DNA from: Ophiobolus disseminans
Lineage: Eukaryota > Ascomycota > Dothideomycetes > Pleosporales > Phaeosphaeriaceae
DNA: 64,000 nt
Direction of reading: 5' to 3'
Assembly: GCA_010093685.1 (NCBI GenBank)
Contig: MU006229.1
Coordinates: 558,001 to 622,000 of the forward strand
Shown here: positions 1 through 9,548 of the stretch, in pieces
Position numbering within the stretch: the stretch's first letter is position 1
Layout of the letters: each line of letters opens with the position of its first letter
Position numbers and translations under genes: made by a program
Notes under the pieces: generated by a model
Databases searched by the model: none
Seen by the model: only the letters and a program-made list of their open reading frames with translations
Told to the model about the DNA's origin: nothing

Positions 1-1
1 C

Positions 2-1780
2 TATCACCTGTATCTCGAGCAAGTGAAGTCAGATCTTGACAAACAGCCGTGGCGGGTGCGGTGCGATGGCTTTCCTGCATCTACTGATCCGGTGTCGGAG
101 TCCACTGGCGACCTAAGCGTCCTCAAAACTGCAAGAGATTGGCTGGATTGCTGTCTGGTAACACATGCAAGTTGTGGTCGTACGACAGCTGCATCTGATC
201 CGCAATGGTATCCGAAGAGACTTTTAGATCTGTCCTCAGAAGTCAGACAACACATCGTCCTTACAGAACAAGAGATCATCCACGAGCCCTACGCCACGCT
301 TAGTCACTGCTGGGGACCAAATCCATCCATCTGCTGCCTCACAGCCGAAAATATGGACGGATATAGACAGGACATACCCAATGATGTCCTAACGAACTCC
401 TTCCGCGACGCGATCGCTGCGGCAAGGATGCTAAAGATACGATACATTTGGATCGACAGCTTGTGTATCCTACAATCCGGGATGGGCAGTCAAGAAGACT
501 GGCAAGAGCATGCAGTTGCCATGCGGCGTGTCTACTCGAACGCCCTCGTAAACATCGCCGCTGCTCGCGCAGAGAGTGGCGCTGACGGTTTGTTCGCCTC
601 GCGTCCGGATGCGTTGCTTCGACCTTGCCATGTACAATGGGGGTGGCCAATCAAGCGGCGAGACGGTGTCGACAAACGTTTTTGGACTATCCGGAAGAGC
701 GGAAGACATGAGTCACACAGCATCCGTACCCTGCCCCTGTATACTCGCGGTTGGGTAGTCCAAGAAAGATTTCTAGCACCTCGTGTGCTCCACTTCGCCA
801 GTGATCGCATCTTCTGGGAATGTGCCGAGCTATCCCTGGTGGAAGAGTCCTTCCCCCATGGGTTCCAAGACAGCTGTCCAGAATACAAGACGATCGTGCA
901 GTGGCCGTTCAGCACAACAGAAATAACACTTGAAGCGTCTGCCGTCAGAAACGATAGTGACCTCCAGGCATCGTCGAGCGACCCGACATGGGCCTTGTGG
1001 CAAGGAATGCTAAACGAGTACACGCGTTGCGACTTGTCTTTTCCCGACAAAGATATGTTCGTCGCGATATCTGGGATAGCGGAGCGATTTGGGAGCTCTT
1101 TCAATCATGAGTATGTCGCCGGGTTCTTCCGCCAGCACCTTCCATTCGACTTGCTGTGGCAGAATAAAGGTGAGCGCTCGGAGACGTATCGCGCGCCGAG
1201 CTGGAGTTGGGCGAGTATCGATGGCGGTGTGCAATTTGCGGTCGAAGACTGCCCGTATTGCGATGTGTGTTGCAACCGTCTCGCTACGGTGAAGGATGCG
1301 TTCGTTGAACTGGTGAATGTGGACAACATCTATGGTGCCGTGAAAGGAGCTGAATTGGTAATGACTGGCTACCTTCTCCCATGTGAAATCCAGGCTGTTG
1401 CGACGACCGGAACTGGCTTGAGGCAAAAGGTGGCCATCTTTCCGCACTTGGCTCACGACAAGCTTTTCGACCACGCACCACAGCCTGATGACCCGCTTAG
1501 ACAGAGCACGTCAACGATCTTTGGTGAGGCGGATATCGACGATGAAGAAGACTCGCTGCGTGGGTTTGCTGTCGTTGGTCAGTTCACGGCCTGGGCGATA
1601 CCGATTATCGAGTTAAAAATTGCGCCAGACAATAGTTACGCCAAGCATTGGGGTCTGTTAGTGAAGAAGAAGTCATGTGGAAAGTACGAGAGGCTGGGTA
1701 TTTACCGTGTTAAGGAGTGGGTTATGGCTAAGATGCTCGAGGAGAAGGCTTGCATTGAACAAGATGTATGTCTTGTCTGA
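2..1780 (+). CDS. HET-domain (heterokaryon incompatibility) protein, 5' partial
   Basis: The reading frame is open from the left window edge. The first ATG in frame lies well inside the HET domain, so the true start is outside the window. The HET core is clear: ATLSHCWG, then RYIWIDSLCILQ, then an EHAVAMRRVYSNALVNIAAA block, and RGWVVQERFL further on. A late APSWSWASIDG segment is the usual PSWSWA box that follows HET domains. HET proteins act in non-self recognition and trigger programmed cell death after hyphal fusion between incompatible strains; this is family knowledge, and the partner here is unknown. No intron is needed in the visible part. The last ~200 residues have no recognised domain. 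The gene looks intact, unlike the HET pseudogene at 28-30 kb. Confidence 0.88.
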   Translation, partial: YHLYLEQVKSDLDKQPWRVRCDGFPASTDPVSESTGDLSVLKTARDWLDCCLVTHASCGRTTAASDPQWYPKRLLDLSSEVRQHIVLTEQEIIHEPYATLSHCWGPNPSICCLTAENMDGYRQDIPNDVLTNSFRDAIAAARMLKIRYIWIDSLCILQSGMGSQEDWQEHAVAMRRVYSNALVNIAAARAESGADGLFASRPDALLRPCHVQWGWPIKRRDGVDKRFWTIRKSGRHESHSIRTLPLYTRGWVVQERFLAPRVLHFASDRIFWECAELSLVEESFPHGFQDSCPEYKTIVQWPFSTTEITLEASAVRNDSDLQASSSDPTWALWQGMLNEYTRCDLSFPDKDMFVAISGIAERFGSSFNHEYVAGFFRQHLPFDLLWQNKGERSETYRAPSWSWASIDGGVQFAVEDCPYCDVCCNRLATVKDAFVELVNVDNIYGAVKGAELVMTGYLLPCEIQAVATTGTGLRQKVAIFPHLAHDKLFDHAPQPDDPLRQSTSTIFGEADIDDEEDSLRGFAVVGQFTAWAIPIIELKIAPDNSYAKHWGLLVKKKSCGKYERLGIYRVKEWVMAKMLEEKACIEQDVCLV

Positions 1781-2472
1781 CATGTGCGCGACGTTACTTG
1801 TGCGTGCTGGGAGGGGATGTCGCGCATTCGATCAACTAGGTCTCAGGTATGGGGAGATGCAGCCTCTGTGTCAACACTGTATTTAGCCATTCAAGAGAAC
1901 CCGAGCGATGTGTTCCGCAGGTATCTCGAAGCATCACACCGGCCTTAAATTAGCATTCGTCCTCACGCGGAAGCTTGTGATTAGAGACCGGCCGAATATC
2001 CGCATCCCTTTGACGTAACGATTCGGGATTGTTTTGCTCAATGTACAGTCGCTATTCATCGGAAATATGAGCGTGGCTGTTCAGTGCATCTACCAACTGC
2101 TGCTACTAGGTCAGGCTTACGAACCGAAACCCTTCGCTACTAATCTATTATGTTGTAGAATTGCTATTTGATTCGGCAATTACTTTGTTGGCGCAAATCC
2201 TTACGAAGACATTCGGGCTCTACGATCACGGGCGGAGTCTGTTTACGATGTCGCAATCCTAAGGACGTGGAAAGATGCTCCCAGCAAGCACTGGCAAACT
2301 CCTCCAAGCAGTGAAAGGTAGCAAGCTTCGACAGTGGCCTTTTCGCTTCCCCGCGGCTGGGAAGCATGGCATTGACCTTCCACCTGCCATCACCCACCCC
2401 TGTGGGAATCTTCACATCTGCATCGCCTCGGCGCCAGCTTGACAGACAGCAAATCTACCACCAGAGACCGAC
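1781..2472. other. Intergenic, no gene seen
   Basis: This is the 3' flank of the HET gene and upstream region of the next gene. I see no supported ORF, RNA gene or repeat. Confidence 0.6.
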
Positions 2473-3157
2473 ATGAACGACAACGGCAGTCCCGGCGTCC
2501 ATGCTTCGCTCGCACAGCTAGCAACATCTTTGAATTTGGAGGTGGCGCAGCTCAAAATTGCACTGGCGGAAGCGTCCGACCTGCTGCAGCAGAATGGAAA
2601 TGCCAGCTTGTCCCTCCATGTTGCTCTCGCTCGAATGGGATATCAGATCAACGGCCTGACATTTTATCCCATATTGGACAAATTTCGGCGGACCTTCGCG
2701 GGTGTTCTCGCGAATGAACCAGGTAAGCTAGAGCAAGAGGTTTCACAACTGTAGCTCATTGCATGCCTCAGTCGTTACTCCCGCAATCCCAGTACCTCAA
2801 ATGAACCCAAATCCCTACTCGGATATCCCGCATCAATCTTTCAAGCTGAGCCCTTCGACTAAGGATGCTCCTCCAGCTTCACACACAGAATCTACCAAGG
2901 CTGTGACCTCTGATAATCGCGCAAACTCCGAGGTTGACAGTCAAGCTACTAGAGAGGATGACGTGGCGCACCCTTCCGAAAGCAAAACCATACCTATTCA
3001 AGGCAGCGATCACTATGTGGGCTCTCCAAACAAAAACTTACACGAAATTACTCCCGCTAAAGACACTCCACCCTCGGACTCAGCGCAAGGGGAGGCGTGG
3101 CATCACGGGCTTCTTCCTTCGCCATATAGCTTGGGAAAGACCCACGAAACATCATGA
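2473..3157 (+). CDS. Hypothetical small two-exon protein, 211 aa
   Basis: Exon 1 is 2473-2722 and exon 2 is 2772-3157, with a 49-nt intron (GTAAGC...CTCAG). The join keeps frame and gives 211 residues. The N-terminal ~85 residues are Leu/Ala-rich and look helical (segments such as LAQLATSLNLEVAQLK and LARMGYQINGLTFYPIL). The rest is a low-complexity, polar, Pro/Ser/Thr/Asp-rich tail, probably disordered. No known domain was recognised. The start is the first ATG of the frame. The splice sites and frame closure support a real gene, but function cannot be stated. Confidence 0.6.
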
Positions 3158-3768
3158 TTGAGCGTATTTTTGGCATTCAATCCTAAAGGTGGCCAGGATG
3201 TGTGAAAGCGCGGCCAGAGATGAGCTTTCGATGCAGCAGTAACAGCGTGTTAGTAACCATTCGAATGTGTATTTGTTACCGTATGATTTGTTTATTGAGG
3301 GGTAAAACGGCGCTCGCTCCGAAACCGCACGTTATATAGCAAAGAGGTGGAGGCTATTACCCAGTTAATCATCAATCCTCACTCTAGCTACCACAGTCAC
3401 CGTCGATCCGTTTGCTGCCGTAGTCACGCAGGATCCAGCATCCCCCCACGTAACAATCGCAACTTGGTAACGTGGTCTCAACAGCAAACGCGGTTAGGGA
3501 GCCGGATAAAGGGGCTCTCGCGCTCTCTTACCATTCTGTCTCCTTATCGCCACATGTGTTAAGGTGAACCTGACTCCTGGGCTGTTTATTTACCCCGTGT
3601 TTGCCTTTACTTGTATAAGCCTTGCTCACCGTGGATATATAAAGTCGCCTTCACCCTGACTTCTCTTCTCTCCTAGATAGCTGTAAACCGCCCCCTTCCC
3701 CCTGATATCCTTCCTTTGCTTAACTCCTTGTTCCTCTTCAACTTAGCTTTTCCAACAGCTACCTGAAG
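3158..3768. other. Intergenic and promoter region
   Basis: This holds the 3' flank of the small gene and the promoter of the gene at 3769. The last ~110 bases are CT-rich, as is common in fungal 5' leaders, and a TATA box lies at 3636-3643. No other gene is visible. Confidence 0.55.
3636..3643 (+). promoter_or_regulatory. TATA box of the 3769 gene
   Basis: TATATAAA lies about 130 bp upstream of the ATG at 3769 and is followed by a CT-rich leader. Confidence 0.5.
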
Positions 3769-4977
3769 ATGTCATCCCCAGGCAGTAACAAGGGCAATTC
3801 CACCCCCAACAAGAACAACAAGGGCGATGGTGGAAAGAAGAACTCTCCGCGCGGACCTCCTACCCTGTGGAATGATCCCCCTATTGTGCAGTACGAACAA
3901 GCATTTGACGACTACTTGAGAGAACAGAGTGGTGGTGCAGAAATCCCTCCGCCCACTTCAGGACCACCATTTCCGTCTCAGGCTATAGGTGGCCTCGAGG
4001 TCTTCGAAGGTAAGCAGTGCTGTTCCTCGATTCACGCAGAAACCTTCAACCTGACTTATTGGCTCAGTTCCTTCTGCCCAAGATCGCGACGCCTTCCTCC
4101 GACAGCATGAGACACCGCGAAAACCTCAAGGGAACACCGCAGTACCAACCAGCGACCCCGGATTTGGAAGTCAGCCGGGAAGCTCTCCGCGCGATAGACG
4201 AGGTCCAGTAGGCAGTAAGACGCCGCCTCTCGCATACATGACGTTCTTCCCGCTCACAAATAACGCCGTAGACCCGTCAACTCCACGCAGTCGTGGACGC
4301 GTTCAAGGCACTTTCGGTAGTAAGTTGGACCTCGCATCTGCGTTGACATCCTTCTCGCTGACACGCAACCCTTGCAGGCTCTCCGCTCCAAGGCCAGGAA
4401 CGTAGTCCTCAAGGACCTGGCAGCAGTAAGTGGCGACCATTTCATTTCCACGGTACTTCTCGCTCATTAATTCTCCAGACCATTCAAGCCCGCTCAATCC
4501 GCGTGGCAACCAAGGTCCAGCAACCGGTAGTAGGTCCGTCCCCTCGATGCCTTTGAGAAGCTCCTCGCTAACATATGATCACTCAGCCCCCCCTGGTGGC
4601 AGCCTCTTGAGTGGCTACCAACCGCGCCCGGCCCCAGCCCCATCACCCCAACAAGAGGTAGAGGCACCGGTAGAGGCAATTTGACACCGCGAGGCACATC
4701 AACTTCGTCGGGCAGCAGAGGCTCTGGTGGTCGGGGTGGAGGAGGCCGAGGAATGGGTAGGGGCATGGACAAGATCCCTTTCCCGGCTGGCTTCACTTGG
4801 GACCGCGAGAGCCTGATGCGCTTGGCTAAGTGGAAGCATATCAACAAGAAGAGCATGCGGACGATCGTTGATGAGGGCATCTTCCCAGGATACTCCGCGG
4901 ACCAGTTGAAGCAGATCTGGGAGCAGCATGGGAAGCAGGCAATGCGGTATCTGGATAAGTGGCAGGATGATCGTTGA
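3769..4977 (+). CDS. Hypothetical Gly/Pro/RG-rich protein with tandem mini-exons
   Basis: Exon 1 (3769-4009) encodes a Lys/Asn/Gly-rich start. Five phase-1 introns follow: 4010-4067 (58 nt), 4215-4271 (57), 4320-4377 (58), 4426-4478 (53) and 4530-4586 (57). They bound exons of 147, 48, 48 and 51 nt. Each repeated mini-exon encodes ~16-17 residues rich in Ser, Pro, Arg, Gly and Gln. Downstream, an RG-rich stretch and a charged segment (FTWDRESLMRLAKWKHINKK...) end at 4977. The frame after the fifth intron (open to a TGA at 4682-4684) is not the frame of the RG-rich C-terminal part. So one more splice event, a frameshift, or a length error in the 7-C run at 4587-4593 is needed, and the join between about 4587 and 4690 is unresolved. 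No known domain; function unknown. Confidence 0.55.
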
Positions 4978-5874
4978 GAAAGCTAAAGAATATATTGAGT
5001 GTTTTGGAAGACGATGGGCATGGGTATAGATGAGGCCGGAAGTCCTCAGATGATTACAGAACTGGATGGGTACAAGCACTTGGGATTAGCTGTCTCCTGG
5101 TGGAGTAGGAAGGCAATCGGAAGTGCAGTAATAACTTACTGGAAGACATCAGCATTCCTTAAATTTTCTGTGTATTTCAGTCATTGCGATCATATTTTGG
5201 TGCATTCTTCACAGCTTAACAATGTCCAAAAGGTGATTCACTTACATCTTCGAGGAATCAGAAGTATAGTAACTAGATGATTGCCCATCTCCTTCACGTA
5301 ACCTACATCTACTGCTGCATTTTCACCTTCGCCTTCTCCCCAATTGTTCTGTTCACCGTCCGTTCTTTCGAACCCGCCTAGTTCCTATGGCATCCTCCTT
5401 TTCTCATCCTTCTCCTGCTCAAGCTTTGCCACTTCCTTGGCCCGCTCTCCGACTCATACAATCCTTCGTTCGATGACATCCGGCTCCGTGTGATAGTGAT
5501 CAGAGAGCTCGTTTTGTTCAATTTGTCGTGTCGCTGAGGAGTAGCACGAAAGTGTGGTGCGGTGCGAGGCGGGAAACCGTGTCACTTGACACGGCTCGAA
5601 GTTGCGAAGAGGGCGGCACCCAAAGGCATGCAGCCAGTGGCCGGCGCTGCTGTACGATGCTAGTGGACAGCTCACAGTGAAGTGAAGTGAAAGAGCGGGA
5701 TTTGTCTCTGTTCCTGGTACCAGTCGCTCCTTCCTCACGGTGAACCTGGCTCGTGCGCAGCCCTGCATAGGAACGGAAGGCGCGTCTTGACCTCTCGACC
5801 TCATCATCCACACGCATACCGATCGACATCTTCCTTGCACTTCAACAGCACCACCTACACATCGTGTTCCCGCA
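4978..5874. other. Intergenic; CT-rich leader
   Basis: No supported gene. The segment around 5300-5460 is pyrimidine-rich. A short GTGAA/TTCAC repeat (about three copies) lies near 5680 and resembles in unit the longer array at 22629. A long minus-strand frame here is judged a chance ORF. Confidence 0.5.
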
Positions 5875-7058
5875 ATGACTATGGGAGGTGGCGACGCAGA
5901 CGCCATGCGCGCTCACCTGGAATCGGTCGGCACCGCGAGTAGGCCTACCCTTACTGACGCCGATACAGTCACCGAAGGTTCCATCTCCGGACCCGATCCT
6001 GATTCCGAGGTCTTGAAATACCGCATGCAGCTCACGTGGGCTGAAACACACATCGTCAACCTCCAGAAAGAGGTGGTTGCAATATACGAGCGTGTGACAA
6101 AGGCGGAAAAGCGAGCTGATAGTGTCGCGAAGGCATCCAACCCTATTGATCGCGCTCAGGAAGATGCTACCGAAAGCACGCTCAAAAGTCAGGTCGAGGG
6201 ACTTCAGGCTATGGTTTCAGCTCGAGACGTTAAAATCGAGCAAATAGCGGAGAAGTACGAACAGCTCAACACCAAGCACTACAATGCCCTTAAGAACAAC
6301 AAAAAGATGCGGGTAGACCTCGACAAGGGCTTTGAAGGAGCTACGTTTCTCCGAGCCCTGAACGAGAACCTGGAGCTCGACATGGAGGATTCGCAATCGG
6401 ACCTCTCTGGGGTGAAGCATAAGAATAAGAGGTGAGTTGGAGAGATCCTGAAGGGATTCGCACACGTTTGCTTTTCCAGTGCAAAAGCTGGTGGGTATGC
6501 GAAGTATCCCAGGTGTCACTATAACGAGACCAATCAACGCTTTTTGACTGACCGTACATCTGTACTAGGCTGCGAAAAGATCACGTGCGGATGCTTGCAG
6601 AACTCGATGCCCGGCTTCCTCCCGACACCCGGCTCGAAGCTGAGAACACCAAGCTCAAGGAGCATCTCGACGGACTCCGCGTCAATATAGCCAGGTATGT
6701 TACCGAATTGGACCTCGCCAAGGGCGGCGTTCGACTGTTCAACTGCGACCACGACCACTTCCGCGATAGTAAGTCCTGAAGTGATCCGCAGGTATCAGAT
6801 TATGGTGCTAACTACTTAGTTCCCGACGGCCGTAACTCGACTGGAGAGGTCTCAGCGGCAGCGGTTAATGAGGAACTCTTTACCGAGTGAGAGGACGATG
6901 TTGTGTTCCTGAAGGAGTATAACAACGCTAGGCGAACGTTGTTGGCTCATCACCGTGCACACGAGAAGCACCAGCAGGGGCGTGGGATTGTGAGCTTGCG
7001 CATGAAGAAGGCGTTCGTGGATGTGGATGAGAAGCGAGGTGTTCAGATCAAGTATTAA
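5875..7058 (+). CDS. Hypothetical coiled-coil protein, four exons, 316 aa
   Basis: Proposed exons are 5875-6431, 6569-6768, 6820-6886 and 6932-7058; the sum is 951 nt, which closes exactly. Introns 1 and 2 are clear (GTGAGT...CTAG and GTAAGT...TTAG with a GCTAACT branch site). The third is a 45-nt GTGAGA...CTAG intron that removes an in-frame TGA at 6888-6890. Without it the protein stops there, with an open tail left in the same frame. The protein is rich in Glu, Lys, Ala and Leu with heptad-like stretches (TWAETHIVNLQKEVVAIYER; RLEAENTKLKEHLDGLR), so an extended coiled coil is likely. No known family was recognised. Confidence 0.6.
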
Positions 7059-7165
7059 GCGTGATGGGATCGCGTAAGCTCCAGCTCTTACTAAACCTGG
7101 TTGCTTAACAAGCCGATAGCATAGTCGCCACGCGCAACAAATTTGCGTATACCTTCAGGCATCTG

Positions 7166-7852
7166 TTATCCTGCAAAGTGCTCTTCAACGTGAAACGCCA
7201 CAGCTCGCTCATCGCCTTCAAAATCTCCACACACAGGGCACTTGACCACCTCTTCGTCCCCCATACCACTACCCACTCCTCTCTTCTGCACTTGATGCCT
7301 CTTATCCGCCTCTTCTAGCGCAGCAAACAGACCATCACTGCTTGCTTGAACCCTGCTTTCGTCGTACAAGTAATCATCTTCCTCTCTGATATCTCTCTCC
7401 ACTCGCCCACCCACCATCCTGCCACCCCCTCTGCTCATACCAGGACTTTCACCATTGCGACCCAACCCCATTCCCGCACTCGCCTCCCCCTTCTCGCCCT
7501 CTTCGTTGCCAACTAGCCCCTGCACCCGCCCCACTCGTCCATCGCGCAACCGCACTTTCACGCCTCTCGGGTGATCTCCGCGCGTTAACAAGTCGGCTAC
7601 GATACCCTTCACCTGGAGGCCTGTGGGCTGGTCTTCTTTGAGGACAATCGATACGCCTGAGCCGGAGCGGATGGCGGAGTGGGGCGGGACGGAGGAATAG
7701 GCGGGGTGGTCCGGATGGTGATGTGGTTGTTGAGAGCGAGATTGGGTTGCCGTGTTGAAAACGCGAGGAGTGGGATTCGTGCGAGATGAATTCTGGTAGT
7801 CGGAGCCGCCGCGGAGTTGGCGATTTCCGCGGCCTCGTCTGTTGGGTTGCAT
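7166..7852 (-). CDS. DUF2196 (YwbE-like) protein with C-terminal C2H2/UBZ-like zinc finger
   Basis: This is a 228-residue protein from the ATG at 7852; the frame extends upstream only through a non-ATG codon. The N-terminus is Arg/Gly/Asn-rich. Residues ~66-111 match the YwbE/DUF2196 pattern: VSIVLKEDQPTG, then a KGIVADLLTRGDHPRGVKVR stretch, then RDGRVGRVQ. A Gly-rich linker follows. The C-terminus has Cys205, Cys208, His221 and His225 (C-x2-C-x12-H-x3-H), the spacing of a C2H2 or UBZ4-type finger. The biochemical role of DUF2196 is not established. A ubiquitin- or nucleic-acid-binding role for the finger is only a suggestion. The gene is intron-free. Confidence 0.78.
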   Translation of the reverse strand: MQPNRRGRGNRQLRGGSDYQNSSRTNPTPRVFNTATQSRSQQPHHHPDHPAYSSVPPHSAIRSGSGVSIVLKEDQPTGLQVKGIVADLLTRGDHPRGVKVRLRDGRVGRVQGLVGNEEGEKGEASAGMGLGRNGESPGMSRGGGRMVGGRVERDIREEDDYLYDESRVQASSDGLFAALEEADKRHQVQKRGVGSGMGDEEVVKCPVCGDFEGDERAVAFHVEEHFAG

Positions 7853-8690
7853 TGTGGTGTTTCGGGAGATATTGTGAGGCAATCTGGGGGCGAGAAAGGT
7901 ATAAATGTTTCTGTCGTGAGGTGTCAAATTTTTCGATGAGCCACGTTTCTTGGCAACGAAGATCGTGCTGGTGTGGATGAGTGAGATTGAGAGGCTCGTA
8001 TCCTGTTTGTCAATAGGTTCTTTCTAGCTTTGTGTAGTCGAATTGTGGAATTGAAAAAACAATTGATCAAGATCGGCAAAAGAGAACCATGAATATGTTA
8101 GCGCCACATTATGTCATCGGTCCTTTACCAACACCAAAAACTGCAAGCGACACGGATCTCGCACTGAGATGCGCAGTCGTACATGAAATCCCCTAACATG
8201 TGGCTTACGGATCATTGACATTATCAGATATACGAACGGCCAGTGGCTCAGGTTCCAGTTTGAGCCGCCTCTCATTTCCCTCTTGGCGGACAAAACTTAC
8301 AAGTCAGTAGTGGGTCTTGACTTGCATAGCAGTTAACATACAAGAAAAGGCACTGGACATAATCCGATTAAGGATAGCGGTGGTTGGTGCGTAGGTAGTG
8401 CTAAGAATTGGTGATGTAGATTGTAAGATAGATTTATGATAAGTTGTTCTTAATTCTCACGTGTGAGCCGCTTGCAGTGCACTGCCGCATGTCAAATAGG
8501 CAACGGGACGCTGGTCAGGATGATCGATAACCATATGGCCCGGTGCTCAAATTCGAAATTGCTTGTACGTCAGCCGTTGTCGAGAGCGTTGCTCGTGGTG
8601 CGAGGAAACAATTGTTAGCAATCCACAACCAGTTGCACCACACTCAAAAGGCTCGCGATTCGCATTCTCCTCATTCCTGATTTTGCCCTC
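7853..8690. other. Intergenic, divergent promoter region
   Basis: This lies between the divergent genes starting at 7852 (minus) and 8691 (plus). No ORF, repeat or RNA gene is supported. Confidence 0.5.
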
Positions 8691-9422
8691 ATGAGTAGCA
8701 CCGGACATAATACTTCAATCTCTACCATCGGCAGTACGCAAGACAACCGAATGACACTTCCGACTCACCGGTTCATCACGGGTGCCGACGACACTCGGAT
8801 TCTCGTAGCCAAACGCCGCAGAGCTCTTGACAAACTAAATCTACCCGATGACGTGAAAGGCAAGATTGAGAAAGAGCTGGACAGACAGGGTTGGCTTAGT
8901 TATCTTGCAAGTAACGAGCCTCGTGCGGTTCCTATGAGCAAGAGATCAGACACATTCTCCAAGGAAGACACCCGCGCATTGCTGTGCTTCAAACGTCACT
9001 GTCCAAGTCTAAACATTACAATTATCCGGGACACATTCTTCTGGAGCCAGGGTGTTGCGGCAAGCGAACCAGCTAACAGCCTAAATAAGAAGTTGGAGAC
9101 GCTCCGAGATCGAGACATGGACAATTGGAACGAAAGCAACGATGCTATGCCAGAGCGATTCTACGACGAAGGCCGTGCGACTTTCGATGCGATGGCAGAA
9201 TCCAATATGTTTGGCGACTTCTCGGTCCTGGAGCTGGAGACGAGGTACGGACAGATCAAAATCAAAGAGGCGAAGGGAGAGAAGGACGAAGACTCAAAAG
9301 AAAAGAATAAAAGGAGGTGGAAGGGGAAGAGAAAGGGGAAGAGAAAGGGGAAGAAAGTGCAGTCGAAGTCACAAGCCAAGACAAAGGCCACTGGAGCAGA
9401 TGTGAAAGGAAAAGGGAAATAG
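8691..9422 (+). CDS. Hypothetical Lys-rich protein, 243 aa, with open frame beyond the stop
   Basis: The ATG at 8691 opens a 243-codon frame. The first ~190 residues are globular-looking with helices and aromatic residues (SLNITIIRDTFFWSQG). The C-terminus is a basic tract of repeated KGKRKGK units followed by KGKGK. The stop is TAG at 9420-9422, but the same frame stays open for 41 more codons to TAG at 9546-9548. Those codons encode an acidic tail (Asp/Glu-rich, with DSDYEDG). This suggests a longer protein shortened by a nonsense change, or an unspotted intron; a 66-nt GTGCAG...TAG candidate from 9357 would keep frame but has a weak donor. No known domain. Confidence 0.5.
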   Translation: MSSTGHNTSISTIGSTQDNRMTLPTHRFITGADDTRILVAKRRRALDKLNLPDDVKGKIEKELDRQGWLSYLASNEPRAVPMSKRSDTFSKEDTRALLCFKRHCPSLNITIIRDTFFWSQGVAASEPANSLNKKLETLRDRDMDNWNESNDAMPERFYDEGRATFDAMAESNMFGDFSVLELETRYGQIKIKEAKGEKDEDSKEKNKRRWKGKRKGKRKGKKVQSKSQAKTKATGADVKGKGK

Positions 9423-9548
9423 AGGGAACTGCGGCCAAGGCCTACGGAAATCGAGCTTAGCACGAGGTTTGATGAAACGGATGAAGACGAGGCGATAGGA
9501 TCTGGCGATGAAAACACAGATTCTGATTATGAGGATGGGGCTATGTAG

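Noticed and set aside
5454..5906. 150-codon minus-strand frame
   Set aside because: Overlaps the leader and start of the coiled-coil gene on the other strand, with no recognisable similarity.
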